Notes: a model not told the origin generated them from the sequence alone. Positions 43,332 through 54,391 are shown, counted from the first letter of the stretch. The stretch: 64,000 nucleotides of DNA from Xanthostigma xanthostigma (GCA_963575645.1 OY754465.1:2914001-2978000), one strand, 5' to 3'. A program made the numbers and translations.

Positions 43332-43864
43332 TAGTGATGTGCCGGATATCCGTATCCGCGGATATCCGAGGGAGAAGAAAGATCCGTATCCGGATCCGTT
43401 AGTTTTTGGCGGATCTGTTACCTTATTAATTTTCAATTCACAGATAAAATTTTATATACATATATAGGTGATTAGGGTAATAATGAAAAACTGTTAAATT
43501 CCATTCAGATTATTTTTTATTTTTTAAAATCGTATTTGGCACCTTTATATTGCAAACATTTATCTTAGTGAGTACCATACTAATAATACATAACTCAAAG
43601 GTACTAAAAAACTATCTTTATAATGAGATATTGCACATCGATCTTTGGAAAGAGACAATCTGTTTTGAGAGTTAACTCTTAAAGAGGTCAATAACTTTTT
43701 CCCATAGCAGATAGTCTCTTTCCAAAGGTCGATGTGCAATATTTACCGCCGTGTTCTCTAAAAAAGTTAAGATCCGTATCCGTATTCGCGGAACTTGAAA
43801 CCAAATATCCGTATTTAGATCCGTATCGTCGGATATACATTTTTAACGATCCGGCACATCACTA
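43332..43864 (-). mobile_element. hAT-type MITE family B, copy 4
   Basis: Reverse orientation; flanks GTAGATAC (43324-43331) and ATAGATAC (43865-43872), 7/8. The central inverted repeat is present but one arm is shortened (AGACAATCTGTTTTGAGAG). Confidence 0.92.
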
Positions 43865-43886
43865 ATAGATACTCATCATTACATTA

Positions 43887-44326
43887 GGGCCACTGCACAC
43901 GAGGCTAGAAACGCTACTAGATTCCTTGCTAGATTTGCCTACTAGTTTTCTAGCGCTAGTTTTCTTGATTGCTGTTAAGTGCTCGCTTTACACGAGACTA
44001 TTTTTCAAGCTTGTTTTGTGGATAGATCTGATGCGCGCGCAGTGACAGTTCGAATATAAACACAGAGCAAAACGTGTCTGTTGTCTGATTTTGAGCAGAA
44101 TCACGCCGTGTTGGTTTGTGGGCGACGACAAGATATTGCTTACTGATTGGTTCTTGCTCATACCTAGCAGCGGACCTATAGCAAGGAAAATAGCCCCTGT
44201 TCTAATTTTAAAACGTATCTTGTGAGCTAGCAGGCGAGCCCGCAGTGATGTCATTTCCAGCTTCGTGCCTAGTCTACTGGCCAGCAGAACTCCAAGCAGT
44301 GTTTTTAGCCTCGTGTGCAGCGGCCT
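43887..44326 (+). mobile_element. Harbinger-type MITE family C, complete
   Basis: TTA at 43884-43886 and 44327-44329. Inverted ends GGGCCACTGCACACGAGGC / GCCTCGTGTGCAGCGGCCT. 440 bp, no transposase. The TTA duplication and GGCC ends fit PIF/Harbinger. The 88-codon reverse frame is repeated in the other copies and is not a gene. Confidence 0.9.
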
Positions 44327-44429
44327 TTATTAACATTGTTGGTGAATATTGTAGTTTTACCATATACTAAGTATTTTATAGACCGGTTACGTCGATGGTG
44401 TTCTATCGGACGATCTCGTAATGATTTCT

Positions 44430-44990
44430 GGTACATATTTTTGAAAAAACTCTGTGCGTGAGTTTATCTGTTTGTCTGTGAGCACGATACAGGTCAAACG
44501 GATGAACGGATTGAAACCAAATTTTGGGAAAATGTTTGATAAGCAAATATGAAAAGCCCCATTTTTTTAGGGAGAAAATCAGCGTATGCCCAAAAGAGAT
44601 ATATGCTATAACGGTGTTTTTTTATATACTTTTCATAACGACTTATTATTCTATTTATGTTTTCAAGAAAGTTTCGTTAAAGAAATGTTTTTCTAATCTT
44701 TATAGTTTCGGATATATTGTGAAAATAAAAAAAAATCAGCTGTTCTTTAATTTTGTAGATCTGTCAGAAATAAACTAGTTAAGCATGCTTTGATTAATTT
44801 TTACGTGACGTGGAACATATTATGTAGATAACCATGGCAATGAATAGCAAATATCATATTGAATACTAGCCATTACCTGCGTCTGGCGATATCAGAAATT
44901 TTATTATCTTTATTTTACTATATCAAATGTCAATATTTTTTATGTTGGAATGGTCCCGTCGCCCAATTGGCTAGAATTTTCTTTTATTAC
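44430..44990 (+). repeat. Dispersed repeat family E, copy
   Basis: Same order of words as 27118-27650, ending GGAATGGTCCCGTCGCCCAA. No coding frame. Confidence 0.75.
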
Positions 44991-45706
44991 AACAAAATAC
45001 GAACGCAATTTTTACTAAGATAGTAACCTTAAGACCTCCATAAATTGGAGTTTTCTAGACAAAATGATTAAATACAAACATAGTCAAGCAACATCTTTTA
45101 CTAACAACATCAATTTTGCTCTGTAATTTAATATTCTTTATGCACAAAGCGTGTTTTGTAATACTATTATGAGAGCGATAAAAATTACTTATGAAGCTAT
45201 TGTTTGTAGAAATAAATTGGACCTTTGAAGAAATGTCAAAAGTGTAAATTAGTACGCTGCTTAAATAATCTCTTGTGGCAAGAAGAAGTAATTAAAAAGA
45301 ATTTTTCATCGTCTTATGATCAGTCATGCGATAAAGAAAATTTTAAAAGTCAATTTTCTGTTTAGCTAGCCTCCGTTACGTAAGTAGCTACCGACTGAAA
45401 AACATTGGTCGTAGTGCCAATCCGTTATGCAAAATAGTTTTTTTGCTAACGCATGAACAGAAATTCGCTTTTGGACAAAATTAAATGATTAATAAATATT
45501 TCTTGTTTCAAAATTCCGCTTGCTTTTTTTGAAAATTATATTTTCTACTTTTCACAAACTAGTTTTCATAAAGTCTTCATAAAGTTTGACCCTGTTTAGT
45601 GAAAAACTTAAAACATTTAAATCTTTACTAGAAGATCAAGTTTACTTTTTTTGAACAATTCCTGTATTTTTTTCGGGACCTCTATCTGTAATTTAGTTTG
45701 GCCATA
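44991..45706. other. No feature recognised
   Basis: AT-rich, no repeat shared with the window, no coding signal. Confidence 0.4.
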
Positions 45707-46270
45707 TTCACCGAACGTAGATTATTTATTCGGTTCATTTGTTCTTCAGGTAGCTATTCCTCCGAATAAATAGCGATAATTCAATTCACCAACCATAATT
45801 ATGTTGATTGTAAGTATAAATCTATTCTGTCTTACTTCCAGGATATAAATATTAATTCGCCTGATAAAAAAATGATGGCCGCCACATAGATCATAATACC
45901 TAACCTATAAATTCGAAGTATTATATTCACAGTTTGCTCTTATGAATTTATTTACATGTTGCTTATTAACCTTTTGTGAAGTGTATAATTGTAAAACATT
46001 AAAGCTAGTGGAAGTTTTGTGTGCAATTGGGTTAGGATAAAACATTATTTTGTGAAACTTTTTTTGACGTTTACACTAACGCCATCGGTCAGATTTTTGG
46101 GTGAACGTCAAAATATTCAACAAAAAGAGCAAGGAGTATAGTGCAGTGTATATTTATTTTTTAACTAACTTTTCTTCCTGATAGTTTGCTTGGTGAATTG
46201 AAAGTAAATTTTATTCTAACGAATAAATTTGTTCCGAGATTAGTAATTACAATCTTTAATAATGTTCGGT
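45707..46270 (+). repeat. Dispersed repeat family D, longest copy
   Basis: Reference copy showing the undisturbed sequence across the LINE insertion at 1444. It includes ATTTATTCGGTTCATTTG, the TTGACGTTTACACTAACGCC / GTGAACGTCAA hairpin and GAGCAAGGAGTATAGTGCAG. Confidence 0.7.
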
Positions 46271-47110
46271 GTATATGGGCATTAGTAAGTGAAACAAAAA
46301 AAATATATCCGTGTCATCTAAAATTTGAACTATGGTACCTATGTAGAAAATGCTGAAGTGTTGCCAACTTGTTTATACTAATCTATAAAATTTCTCTGAT
46401 ATACTTATATAAACAAAAACAGTTTTTTCTATTTGCTACATTATGATTATTGCTTGTTACAAAACAGAATATATTATTTTTTTAAATACAAAAGAATTGG
46501 CGCATTTACAAATATTTTGCGTTCGCTGGTATATTATGTTGCCGAATTTTATTATTCATTTATAACTAGTTGATGCCAACGGTGGAACATGAAATAAATT
46601 ATTACTGCTGCATCCGCTCCAAAAGCACTAAACATCTTTATGCATATGTGTATATATGGACATTTTGCTTTTATGCCTCATGGGCAAATTGATAGCTATT
46701 TTACAATCACAAACATAATTATTTCAGAGTTGGTATTTTAATGTTCAATTAAGTGACGATGGGACCAAAGAGATATTACATATTATGGAGTGCTAGTGTT
46801 GGTACTACTGTAAAAAATTTACATTTTTGAGCGCTTTTCTTAGATAAAGTATGGTAAAAATGCAATTTAAGAAAAAAAATTACTTGCGTTTGGGGAAGTC
46901 ACTAATTTTTAACACTCTTATATTAGCTTGACCTGTATGTATGGATGTATGTAAAGGAATTTTTCAAGAAGTCTGATTAACTTGAAAATTTGCACACGTG
47001 TCAAGGGCCGATGACAAAACAATTATTTAATAAAAATAAATTTGAATTTAAAAATATTGAAAAAACTTACTTTTGATGTCTTTTTGAGACCAAAAACTTA
47101 AGAAAATAAA
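46271..47110. other. No feature recognised
   Basis: AT-rich; no coding signal or shared repeat. Confidence 0.4.
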
Positions 47111-47372
47111 TTATAGTTTAAAAAAAACTAAAAAAACACTAAAAAGTAGAAAATAATTATTAACAAAATAATTCAATTATAGTAAAAAAGCGTGGGGTGC
47201 CAATATTTTCATTATAACTCTAATTTATAATTAATAGCTACTAATAAATTGTGACATTTAATATCAAGCACCCCACGCTTTTTTACTATAATTGAATTAT
47301 TTTGTTAACAATTATTTTCTACTTTATAGTTCGGTTTGTTATTAAAGCGTTTTTTTTACTTACTATAATTTT
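47111..47372. mobile_element. Foldback element, stem type 2, copy 2
   Basis: Arms 47138-47200 and 47266-47327 are inverse, ending at GCGTGGGGTGC / GCACCCCACGC beside a ~65-bp loop. The outer words TTTAAAAAAAACTAAA and CACTAAAAAGTA match 28067. The inner part of the stem differs from that copy. Confidence 0.8.
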
Positions 47373-47497
47373 TCTAACTAAACTAGCATAGAGGTACCTT
47401 TAAAAATACTAAATAGCATATAATTTTTAATCAAGATTTTCTTGATGATGTTTTTTGACGACAATCTTAAAACTTTTTTCTTCCACTTTTCATTTTT

Positions 47498-48028
47498 AAC
47501 CGACTTCAAAAAAGGAGGAGGTTCTATGTTCGACTTTATATATATTTTTTTTTATGTATGTTCACCGATTTCTCCGTCAATTATGGACCGATTTTCAAAA
47601 ATTTTTTTAATTCGAAAGAGTGCACTTCCGAGGTGGTCCCATCGGAATCAAGTCAGGATCTGATGGTGGAATCCGGAGAAATCGAGGGAAACTCTCAAAT
47701 TTCAAAGGCACGCATACTTGGCCTATACCCATTGCAATACTTTATCTAACACTAAAAAGAGAAAAATAAAATATTTTTAACAAAAAAATTGAACCGACTT
47801 CAAAATATGCACTAAAAAGTAAAAAATAATTGCGTATTAAAATGTTTTGGAGTCGATGTCAGCCAAAATGAAATCTATTCCGAGAACTAGAGACATGTAA
47901 GATTTAAATTGCTACTTTCGAATTCCGATGTGACACCGACTCCAAAACATTTCAATACGCAATTATTTTTTATTTTTTAGTGCATATTTTGAAGTCGGTT
48001 TAATTTTTTTGTTAAAAATATTTTATTT
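47498..48028 (+). mobile_element. Foldback element with CCGACTTC tail, copy 2
   Basis: Tail first: AACCGACTTCAAAAAAGGAG at 47498, through GTTCACCGATTTCTCCGTCA and GGATCTGATGGTGGAATCCG. Then a hairpin 47760-48028 whose arms match 12549-12756 (GTTTTGGAGTCG, ACTAAAAAGTAAAAAATAAT) with a longer loop. Same design as copy 1 in the opposite orientation. Confidence 0.75.
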
Positions 48029-48542
48029 AAATCACCCTTAGGTAACACCTAAGAGTGATTTAAAAAATGGTCTATTGGACCTAAGTTAGGTTCAAACGAG
48101 CCAATAGATCAAGGGACTGTAAATTCCAGGAAGTGTCAAAATTTAAAAGTGTGGTACCTACTGTTTTATGTTTCAGGAATAAATACATTCGGTTATATCT
48201 ACGTTTTGTTTTGACCTTGAACAACTGACATTTTATATAGTTGGCAAGTCTATAACTAATTTATATTACTGTTTGGAATGTGATATATTTTCGAATATTG
48301 TTTGTGCTTTCCCGAAATATGCCGCCTATGTCTCTAAAGAGGAATGAAATATTTCGCTTTCAATAAAAAGCAGGAGCATAGAAGGGACAACAAAAAATAT
48401 TTCAATAAATATATCATGTAAGGCAGCGTGCACTGTGTTTTTGGAAGTGTGAAAAAAGACGGTTTCATTATTTACGTTCGTGAACTTATTGTCAATATTA
48501 TTTGGTCGACTGCACATGTTTTACAATGTGTTCCACTTTTAA
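48029..48542. other. No gene; short inverted repeat near 48033
   Basis: AAATCACCCTTAGGTAA / TTACCTAAGGGTG-type inversion around 48030-48065 (ATCACCCTTAGGTAACACCT, AAGAGTGAT). Otherwise nothing recognised. Confidence 0.4.
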
Positions 48543-49225
48543 GGAGGTTGCGCCGTTTTACGAAGATAATGAAAAAAAATTAAATAAAGTTTATTTAATA
48601 GATTTTTTTATGACAAAATTTTCTGTAAAAAATCCAAAATCATTAGGATATTTATCAAGTTAAAAATTAAAAAAAACTTTTACATGTAGTCTTATGGGAA
48701 ATATGTCAACCTAGCATGCAAACGGTGCATTTTAATTTTTTGCAAATAACCAAATAATGTCAGCAGTTCCGAATACTATGTAAAGCATCGATGTCTTACG
48801 CATATTTTAATATTTTTTCCAATTTAATTAGGACACTTTTAATCGATAAAAAAAATTATTAAACCTTAGCACTTTTCGATTATGGTTTTTATTCTTGTCA
48901 ATTTTCACTGAATTTTCAACTTTTTAATGATTTAATTATAATTTTTGTTAATTCTAATTTCTTTTTTAAATTATTTACTGCAAAAAATATGTAAAATACA
49001 GATATTTACACAAATTTATTTTTTCTAACCTAACTTTGTACAAAAAATTTAAAAGTTCGTCCATTAAGTAAAATACTGAAATAAAAAAAATATTTATGCC
49101 TTTATGACAATAATTTATTAGTGTCATAACTTATAACCTTTTGTAAAAATTTGTTATGGAAAAATTCCCATTTAGAATTCGACTTACTTTTGATTGGGAT
49201 TTGGGACTGTAACGCATCAACCTCC
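48543..49225 (-). mobile_element. TTAA-flanked MITE family A, reverse copy
   Basis: TTAA at 48539-48542 and 49226-49229. Begins GGAGGTTGCGCCGTTTTACG (the family's right end inverted) and ends GTAACGCATCAACCTCC. 683 bp. Confidence 0.92.
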
Positions 49226-49410
49226 TTAATATAGTCCTTTATTTGTGATGTTAAAACCAATTCTGATCAATTATAAGTTGCAGATTATTATTGACGCTTA
49301 ACCATTGGCGTAACAAGAAGGGAGGAGTCAAAAACTACTGAGCTAATTTTGATCGAACTGTCACTATAATGTTTGTTACCTATACACCAGGGAACAAAAT
49401 AGTAATACAT

Positions 49411-49990
49411 GTTTTTTTGACGTGATAACGTCTTATAAATTGATGAATCACCAATCTTATAAATTGATAAAACACCGGCTGCATGCACGAAAAAGTGTAA
49501 CGTTCCTAACGGTCGTAACGTTCCGCCTGACCCTGTGCGTGCTTTTCTCGAAAACGGCCCTAACGATTTGGATGAAATTTACTGAAGAGGGATTTTGGGG
49601 GGCAAAAAATCGTTTTAGCTAGGTCTCATCTCTCGAAAAGATCGTTTTCTTACAAATTTTATCATTATAAAAATCAATTTTCTGACGTATGAAAATACTT
49701 AAATATTGTAAGTAGGTTTTTGAATTTTATATAAACAGTGAAACAATTGTTTTATAAATATTATGACAGCTAATCTTTGAGACTTAAAATAAATACGAAA
49801 GAAAGAAAGTTAAAAAAACAATTATATTATATGGTGAGTAATTTAAATAAATAAAATTAACCTAAATTTGAAGCGAAAGATGCAATATCATAGATTCGAA
49901 TTATTATATAAATTTAGGTTATGTATTACGGAATACGTTATCACGTAAAACTATCGTCCGTAAACCGACTTTACAGACAACCAATTTTTT
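49411..49990 (+). repeat. Dispersed repeat family I, reference copy
   Basis: TTTTTTTGACGTGATAACG to TTACAGACAACCAATTTTTT. It contains a duplicated ATCTTATAAATTGAT word, ACGGTCGTAACGTTCC and GGTTATGTATTACGGAATAC. Near-identical to the inverse of 5170-5749 over its full length. Confidence 0.75.
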
Positions 49991-50060
49991 CAAAAAACTA
50001 TCACTTATAACACAGCCTGTATTATAGAACGCTTTAATCCCAACAAGACTATTGAAAAAA

Positions 50061-51020
50061 CTTTTTAACAAAAAAATTAAACCGCCGAAAAACTGAAAAG
50101 CAAAAAATAATAGATCTTTTTATTTAATTAAGTTCTATCTAAGTAGTTGAACGTATGTGACAGTCTAGTATATCTAAGTAATTTTGAGTCGGCGTCAACA
50201 ATCCTTCGCCGGAAATTTCTGAGCGTTCACGAAGTTAATGTCAGCGACAGAGCAACCCTAACGGTAACACTGAGGGCACCGTCTTTGCGAGTGGTCGTGT
50301 GGAGAGCGCATGTTTGCAATGTTAATATTTATCGCTGGAGATTTCACGTATCATTATTAATTTGATTTGGTTATTTCTTTTAGTGATCTTTGTTCATTGA
50401 TTGTTTGACGCCGACTCAAAATTACTTAGATATACTAGACTGTCACATACGTTCAACTACTTAGATAGAACTTAATTAAATAAAAAGATCTATTATTTTT
50501 TGCTTTTCAGTTTTTCGGCGGTTTAATTTTTTTGTTAAAAAGTTTTTATTTTATAATTTTTTGTGGCTATATAATTTAAAATTGTAATACACAACTCAGC
50601 ATGAAAATCTGTGAGTGAACAATAAATCACCCCTATTTTCCCACCCTTAGGGTAGGAATTTTTTTTCCAAATTTATATGGGAACAACTTCGGGGTATACC
50701 CTTTCCAATAAAAAAAGAATTATCAAAATTGGACTACTCTGTAAAAAGTTATGTGTGGTCATACATTACAATCAGTGAGTGAACAATCAATCATCCCCCG
50801 TTTTCCTACCCTTAGGGTTGGAATTTTTTTACCAAATTTATATGGGACCAACTTCGGGGTATACCCTTTCAAACAAAAAAATAATTATCAAAATCGGACT
50901 ACTCTGTAAAAAGTTATGCGTGGTCATACATAAATAAAAAAAAAAAAAAAAATAATAAAAAAAAAAAAATATACGCGTCGACTTGAGAACCTCCTCCGTT
51001 TTTGTTTTTCGTCGGTTAAA
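50061..51020 (-). mobile_element. Foldback element with CCGACTTC-like tail, copy 3, different stem
   Basis: Arms 50061-50199 and 50406-50546 (~140 bp, near-perfect) share only the outermost words with copies 1 and 2 (TTTTTAACAAAAAAATTAAA). The rest of the stem (GATCTTTTTATTTAATTAAG, GTTGAACGTATGTGACAGTC) is unrelated. The loop is ~205 bp. The right tail carries two ~170-bp tandem units (CACCCTTAGGGTAGGAATTT and a near copy at 50810) and ends AACCTCCTCCG...CGGTTAAAAAG. Confidence 0.7.
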
Positions 51021-51360
51021 AAGAAACCCATACCGTGTTAGTAGCATTCACTAGCCGAAGGGGATCTTTCCAGAGAATTGTTGAGTCACATTGAAATTAT
51101 TATATAAATATATTTGCTAGTACGTTTCAATTCAATATTTGTAGTGCTTTGTGTATTTAAGGACTTGTTTCAAAGATTTATGTATACTTTGAGAGAAATT
51201 TACTTAGAAGGTAATTTCTCAAGCGTTCAAATTTTTCCCTCATATAATGTAGATTTTTAATTGAACTTTTGAAATTGAATGTCTCGACAAATAAATGTTA
51301 ATTGACTTATAGATAGATAGATAAATTAGTAGAAGTAGGCGTTCACTACCATATTATTGA
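51021..51360. other. No feature recognised
   Basis: AT-rich; a short (GATA)n run at about 51312. Confidence 0.4.
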
Positions 51361-52119
51361 TAGCGGTCCCGCCCGGTTTCCCCCGGGTGCAAAAGAACAA
51401 ATGGGGATGGGGGGAGGGACATGAGTACGCACATTCAAGTTAGTTAACCGAGATGAATTTTGAGTCCAAATTTCATAATGATTGGAGTTACCGTTCAAAA
51501 GTTTTTGTCGTTAAAAAACAGTAGGTAGGTATTTATATTCTTTTTAAGTAATAAATTTATTTTAAAACAATTACTGTAATTAATAAAATATAATAAATAT
51601 ATAATTGAAAACATTGTAGGAAAATTATTTTTATATAGGTACCTACCTATAAAATTTTCAAATGAGCTATTACTTAATTGGATTTTTTTAATTTTAATTA
51701 GTCGTAATAAAATTTTAAAAAATTGAAATGTAAATAAAATGTAAATAAAAAAAAATAAAAATATATTCGCCGACGTGGGGCTTGAACCCACGACCCTGAC
51801 ATTAAGAGTCTCATGCTCTACCGACTGAGCTAGCCGGGCTTGTGAATGTGAGGCGCTAATATTCCAATATTTAGTTAGGGCATTTCACCTGATATAATAT
51901 TTGTCGGACGGACACATTTTCAGATACATCTTGCAACATTTTTCATCGATGCTCCGCTCCAATTGGTCGTAACGTGATATTATATAGCCTATAGCCTTCC
52001 TCGATAAATGGGCTATCCAACAAAAAAAATTTTTTTCAATTCTAACTAGTAGTTTCTGAGATTAGCGCGTTCAATCAAACAAACAAACAAACTCTTCAGC
52101 TTTATATATTAGTATAGAT
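51361..52119 (+). repeat. Composite repeat with tRNA-Lys-like segment, copy 3
   Basis: The most complete copy: TAGCGGTCCCGCCCGG at the left, the AT-rich body, tRNA at 51768-51840 (minus), ACATCTTGCAACATTTTTCA, GGTCGTAACGTGATATTATA, and the end TATATATTAGTATAGAT. About 760 bp. Confidence 0.8.
51768..51840 (-). pseudogene. tRNA-Lys(CTT)-like sequence, best preserved
   Basis: Minus strand: GCCCGGCTAGCTCAGTCGG, anticodon CTT in loop CTCTTAA, T-arm GTGGGTTCAAGCCCCAC. Only two acceptor pairs (3' end GTCGGCG in place of GTTGGGC) and one anticodon-stem pair are broken. Of the three it could most plausibly still be transcribed by pol III. Functional decoding is unlikely. Confidence 0.7.
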
Positions 52120-52524
52120 GACGTGTCTGGCTTCAACTCTAACTGCGGGCACTACACTAAAAGCCACTGACATAAAGAGAAGCAACTTTAAAACGAAACT
52201 GAAGAGTTCTGCGAAAGCTTCATATCTACCTACCTTTAAAATGATCCTTAGCAATAATTGCACGTCGAAGGAGCCTCTATCGGTATTCTTACAGTACATT
52301 GAACATGGTTAATTGATGTTTGAACTGTCTACCACCGTACTTTGTATGCACGCTGTATGCCCCACAGTCTGCCATTACACAAAGTGTATAACAACGCTCG
52401 GTTACATGTACACGGACTGGATATTAACCTCCACTTGAATTGTATACCTTTTATCTGCAGACGATATCCATATACAGGTTGATTCTGTGGAATTTGTCGA
52501 ACGTTGAATAGTTTATTTATATTA
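52120..52524. other. No gene supported
   Basis: Frames on both strands (52102-52312, 52329-52550) overlap and have no family resemblance. The segment is not an obvious repeat. Confidence 0.4.
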
Positions 52525-53118
52525 GGGAAGGGAGGGGGAATGGCGCTCACTGGGCAATGGCGCTCACCTCTGTAACTCTGTCAAAAAGGAACGTAGCAAC
52601 ACGTCACGTCGCGTGAAGCGCGAGGGGAGGGGGCCTCTAATAGACAGCGATGCAAACGGACAGTCAGCACGCGTCATGCGACCTTGAAAAGCGTTTCTTT
52701 GTTTGCGGCCGCGCTGATCTAATTTTTAATTAGGTGCTGAACAAGTTAAGTTGCTGGGCTCGCTATACTATGGACTCAGTGTTGCCGATTTGCGTAAACT
52801 TGTTTATAAATTTGCTGAGCGCAACAATATCAAAAACAATTATGATCAAAGCAGTAAAACAGCCGGATTGGATTGGGGACACTACTTTATGAGACCCTGA
52901 GCGGCATTACCCAAAGTCAGGGGCAATGCCGATCAAACATGTTTTTTTAATAATGTTTTCCTACTACTAGTAGGTGAAAGATATATGCTTTTGTTGTTAA
53001 ATTGTTGATTAGTCGATAATTAAAGACTTTGTTACTCTTCTTAATTTTGATTTATAATAAATAATTTAAAAAATACACCATGTTTTCCTTAAGTGAACGC
53101 CATTCCCCCGTCCTACCC
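52525..53118 (+). mobile_element. Internally deleted pogo-like element
   Basis: TA flanks at 52523-52524 and 53119-53120. Inverted ends GGGAAGGGAGGGGGAATGGC / GCCATTCCCCCGTCCTACCC agree in about 22 of 26 positions. Contains a transposase remnant (52733-52900). TA duplication with a CENP-B/pogo-type protein fits the Tc1/mariner superfamily, pogo branch. 594 bp. Confidence 0.85.
52733..52900 (+). pseudogene. pogo-type transposase fragment
   Basis: 55 codons: GAEQVKLLGSLYYGLSVADL, RKLVYKFAERNNIKNNYDQS, SKTAGLDWGHYFMRP then TGA. It follows the pattern of pogo/Jerky-like proteins at the end of the first HTH and the start of the CENP-B DNA-binding domain (GxE-L, F-GLT-xDLRxLA, AERNNIKHPF, AGxDW-xxF-xRHP). 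The segment starts just after TTTTTAATTAG, which looks like a splice acceptor. The next residues expected (L-S-L-R-x-P-E) are replaced by a frame break. The DDE domain is missing. Confidence 0.75.
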
Positions 53119-53176
53119 TACACCACAAGGGCCAAAAGTGCGTTATCCATGATGAAGCCATAGAAATATTAAGCGC

Positions 53177-53505
53177 GGGTCACACTAGGCTGGCTGCCAG
53201 TCGCGAGTTGTGGAAGCCGCTACTGTCAGCCATCAATCAGCTTGGTGTGAGCATAAAATTCGCCGCTGGCGCCACCAGCCGGCGAGTATTTATCAGGGGC
53301 TGGTGAAATTGGACATGTTCTGTTTTGGTAGCCAGGCAGCGGCGACTAGCAGGTCACGTGACTCACTCGCACCCGCTACCACTAGCGAGCAGCGCAGTCT
53401 GACCGAAGCAGTGCGTCATAGGCGAGTAAACCATCACGTATTCGATGATGTAGTGACCGGATTGGCAGCCACTACTCGCGGTAGACTAGCGAGTAGTGTG
53501 ACCGG
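53177..53505. mobile_element. GC-rich MITE with GGTCACACTA ends
   Basis: CGGGTCACACTAGGC at the left and TAGTGTGACCGGG at the right are inverse. The interior is far more GC-rich than its surroundings and repeats words like CACTAGCGAG and GGCTGGC. No clear target duplication. The 104-codon frame here starts at GTG and reflects base composition. Confidence 0.55.
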
Positions 53506-53607
53506 GCTGCCCGCCGCTGCTTGATGCTGGTGCTACTGTCCGCCGCTGATCAGCCTGATCATAATTTTCGGTGAAAGAGGACTGGAATTCATCAAAAAGG
53601 AACATAA

Positions 53608-54391
53608 TATGATCTAGAATCTAGATTATTGTCTCCCATTGCGATCAAAAACTTCAAAAGGCTACTACTTCCGCGGAAAATGCATTTGTTAGGTTCAGAA
53701 GTATCATTGACTAATTATGTAAAATTTTTAGGGATAAATATTGACTGTGACTTAAATTGGAAGTCACATAGCGAACAATTACAATCAAAATTATGCAGAT
53801 CAATATATTTAATAAGATATCTAAAAAGAGTTGTAAATTTTGATGCACTTCTCAGCATCTACTATGCGTATTTTCATTCAAACTTACAGTTTGCCATAAT
53901 ATTTTGGGGCAATTCCACGCTTTCAAAAAAAGTATTCTTACTTCAAAAGAAATGTATCCGAATCATAGCGAGTGTGGCACCTAGACATAGCTGTAGAGAG
54001 CTATTTAAAAAATTTAAAATTCTTACCGTTTACGACATTTTTATTCTAGAATGCGCACTATTTGTAAACAATAATCCTTCTCTTTTTATCGAGAATAATT
54101 TTGAGCATAGCTACTCGACAAGAAATAAAAATAATTTTAAAACGTTAGCATCTTTGCTAACTGTAATTCAGAGAGGTGTCCGCAACGCTATGATTCGGAT
54201 ACATTATAAAGTACCTGCACATATAAAAGCTGGGGTTAACCTGAAAAAAAATCTAAAAGAATTTTTATTTACAGAAACAAATTACGATTTAAAAAATTAT
54301 CTTTGACAATGATATCTATTATGACAAGCCTGACGCTATTAATACATGTGTACATGTACCATTAATAAAGTATATTTATTATTATTATTAT
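53608..54391 (+). pseudogene. 5'-truncated non-LTR retrotransposon, largest RT remnant
   Basis: An open frame of ~230 codons without an internal stop to 54306 (no ATG start; open from about 53608). Order: YVKFLGINIDCDLNWKSHSE (start of the post-RT thumb region), KLCRSIYLIRYLKRVVNFDA, ANLQF-type SNLQFAIIFWGNSTLSKKVF, LQKKCIRIIASVAPRHSCRE, LFKKFKILTVYDIFILECAL, and the terminal LKKNLKEFLFTETNYDLKNY. This is the C-terminal third of ORF2 in CR1/Jockey-group LINEs. The 3' UTR is ~60 bp, then AATAAA and (TTA)n at 54376-54391. The intact frame suggests a young insertion. Confidence 0.9.

Noticed and set aside
51768-51840. Functional tRNA-Lys gene
   Set aside because: Acceptor and anticodon stems have mispairs, and the unit recurs inside a dispersed repeat with progressive decay in the other copies.
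53210-53524. 104-codon frame in the GC-rich island
   Set aside because: GTG start, confined to a segment with inverted ends, and explained by high GC reducing stop codons.
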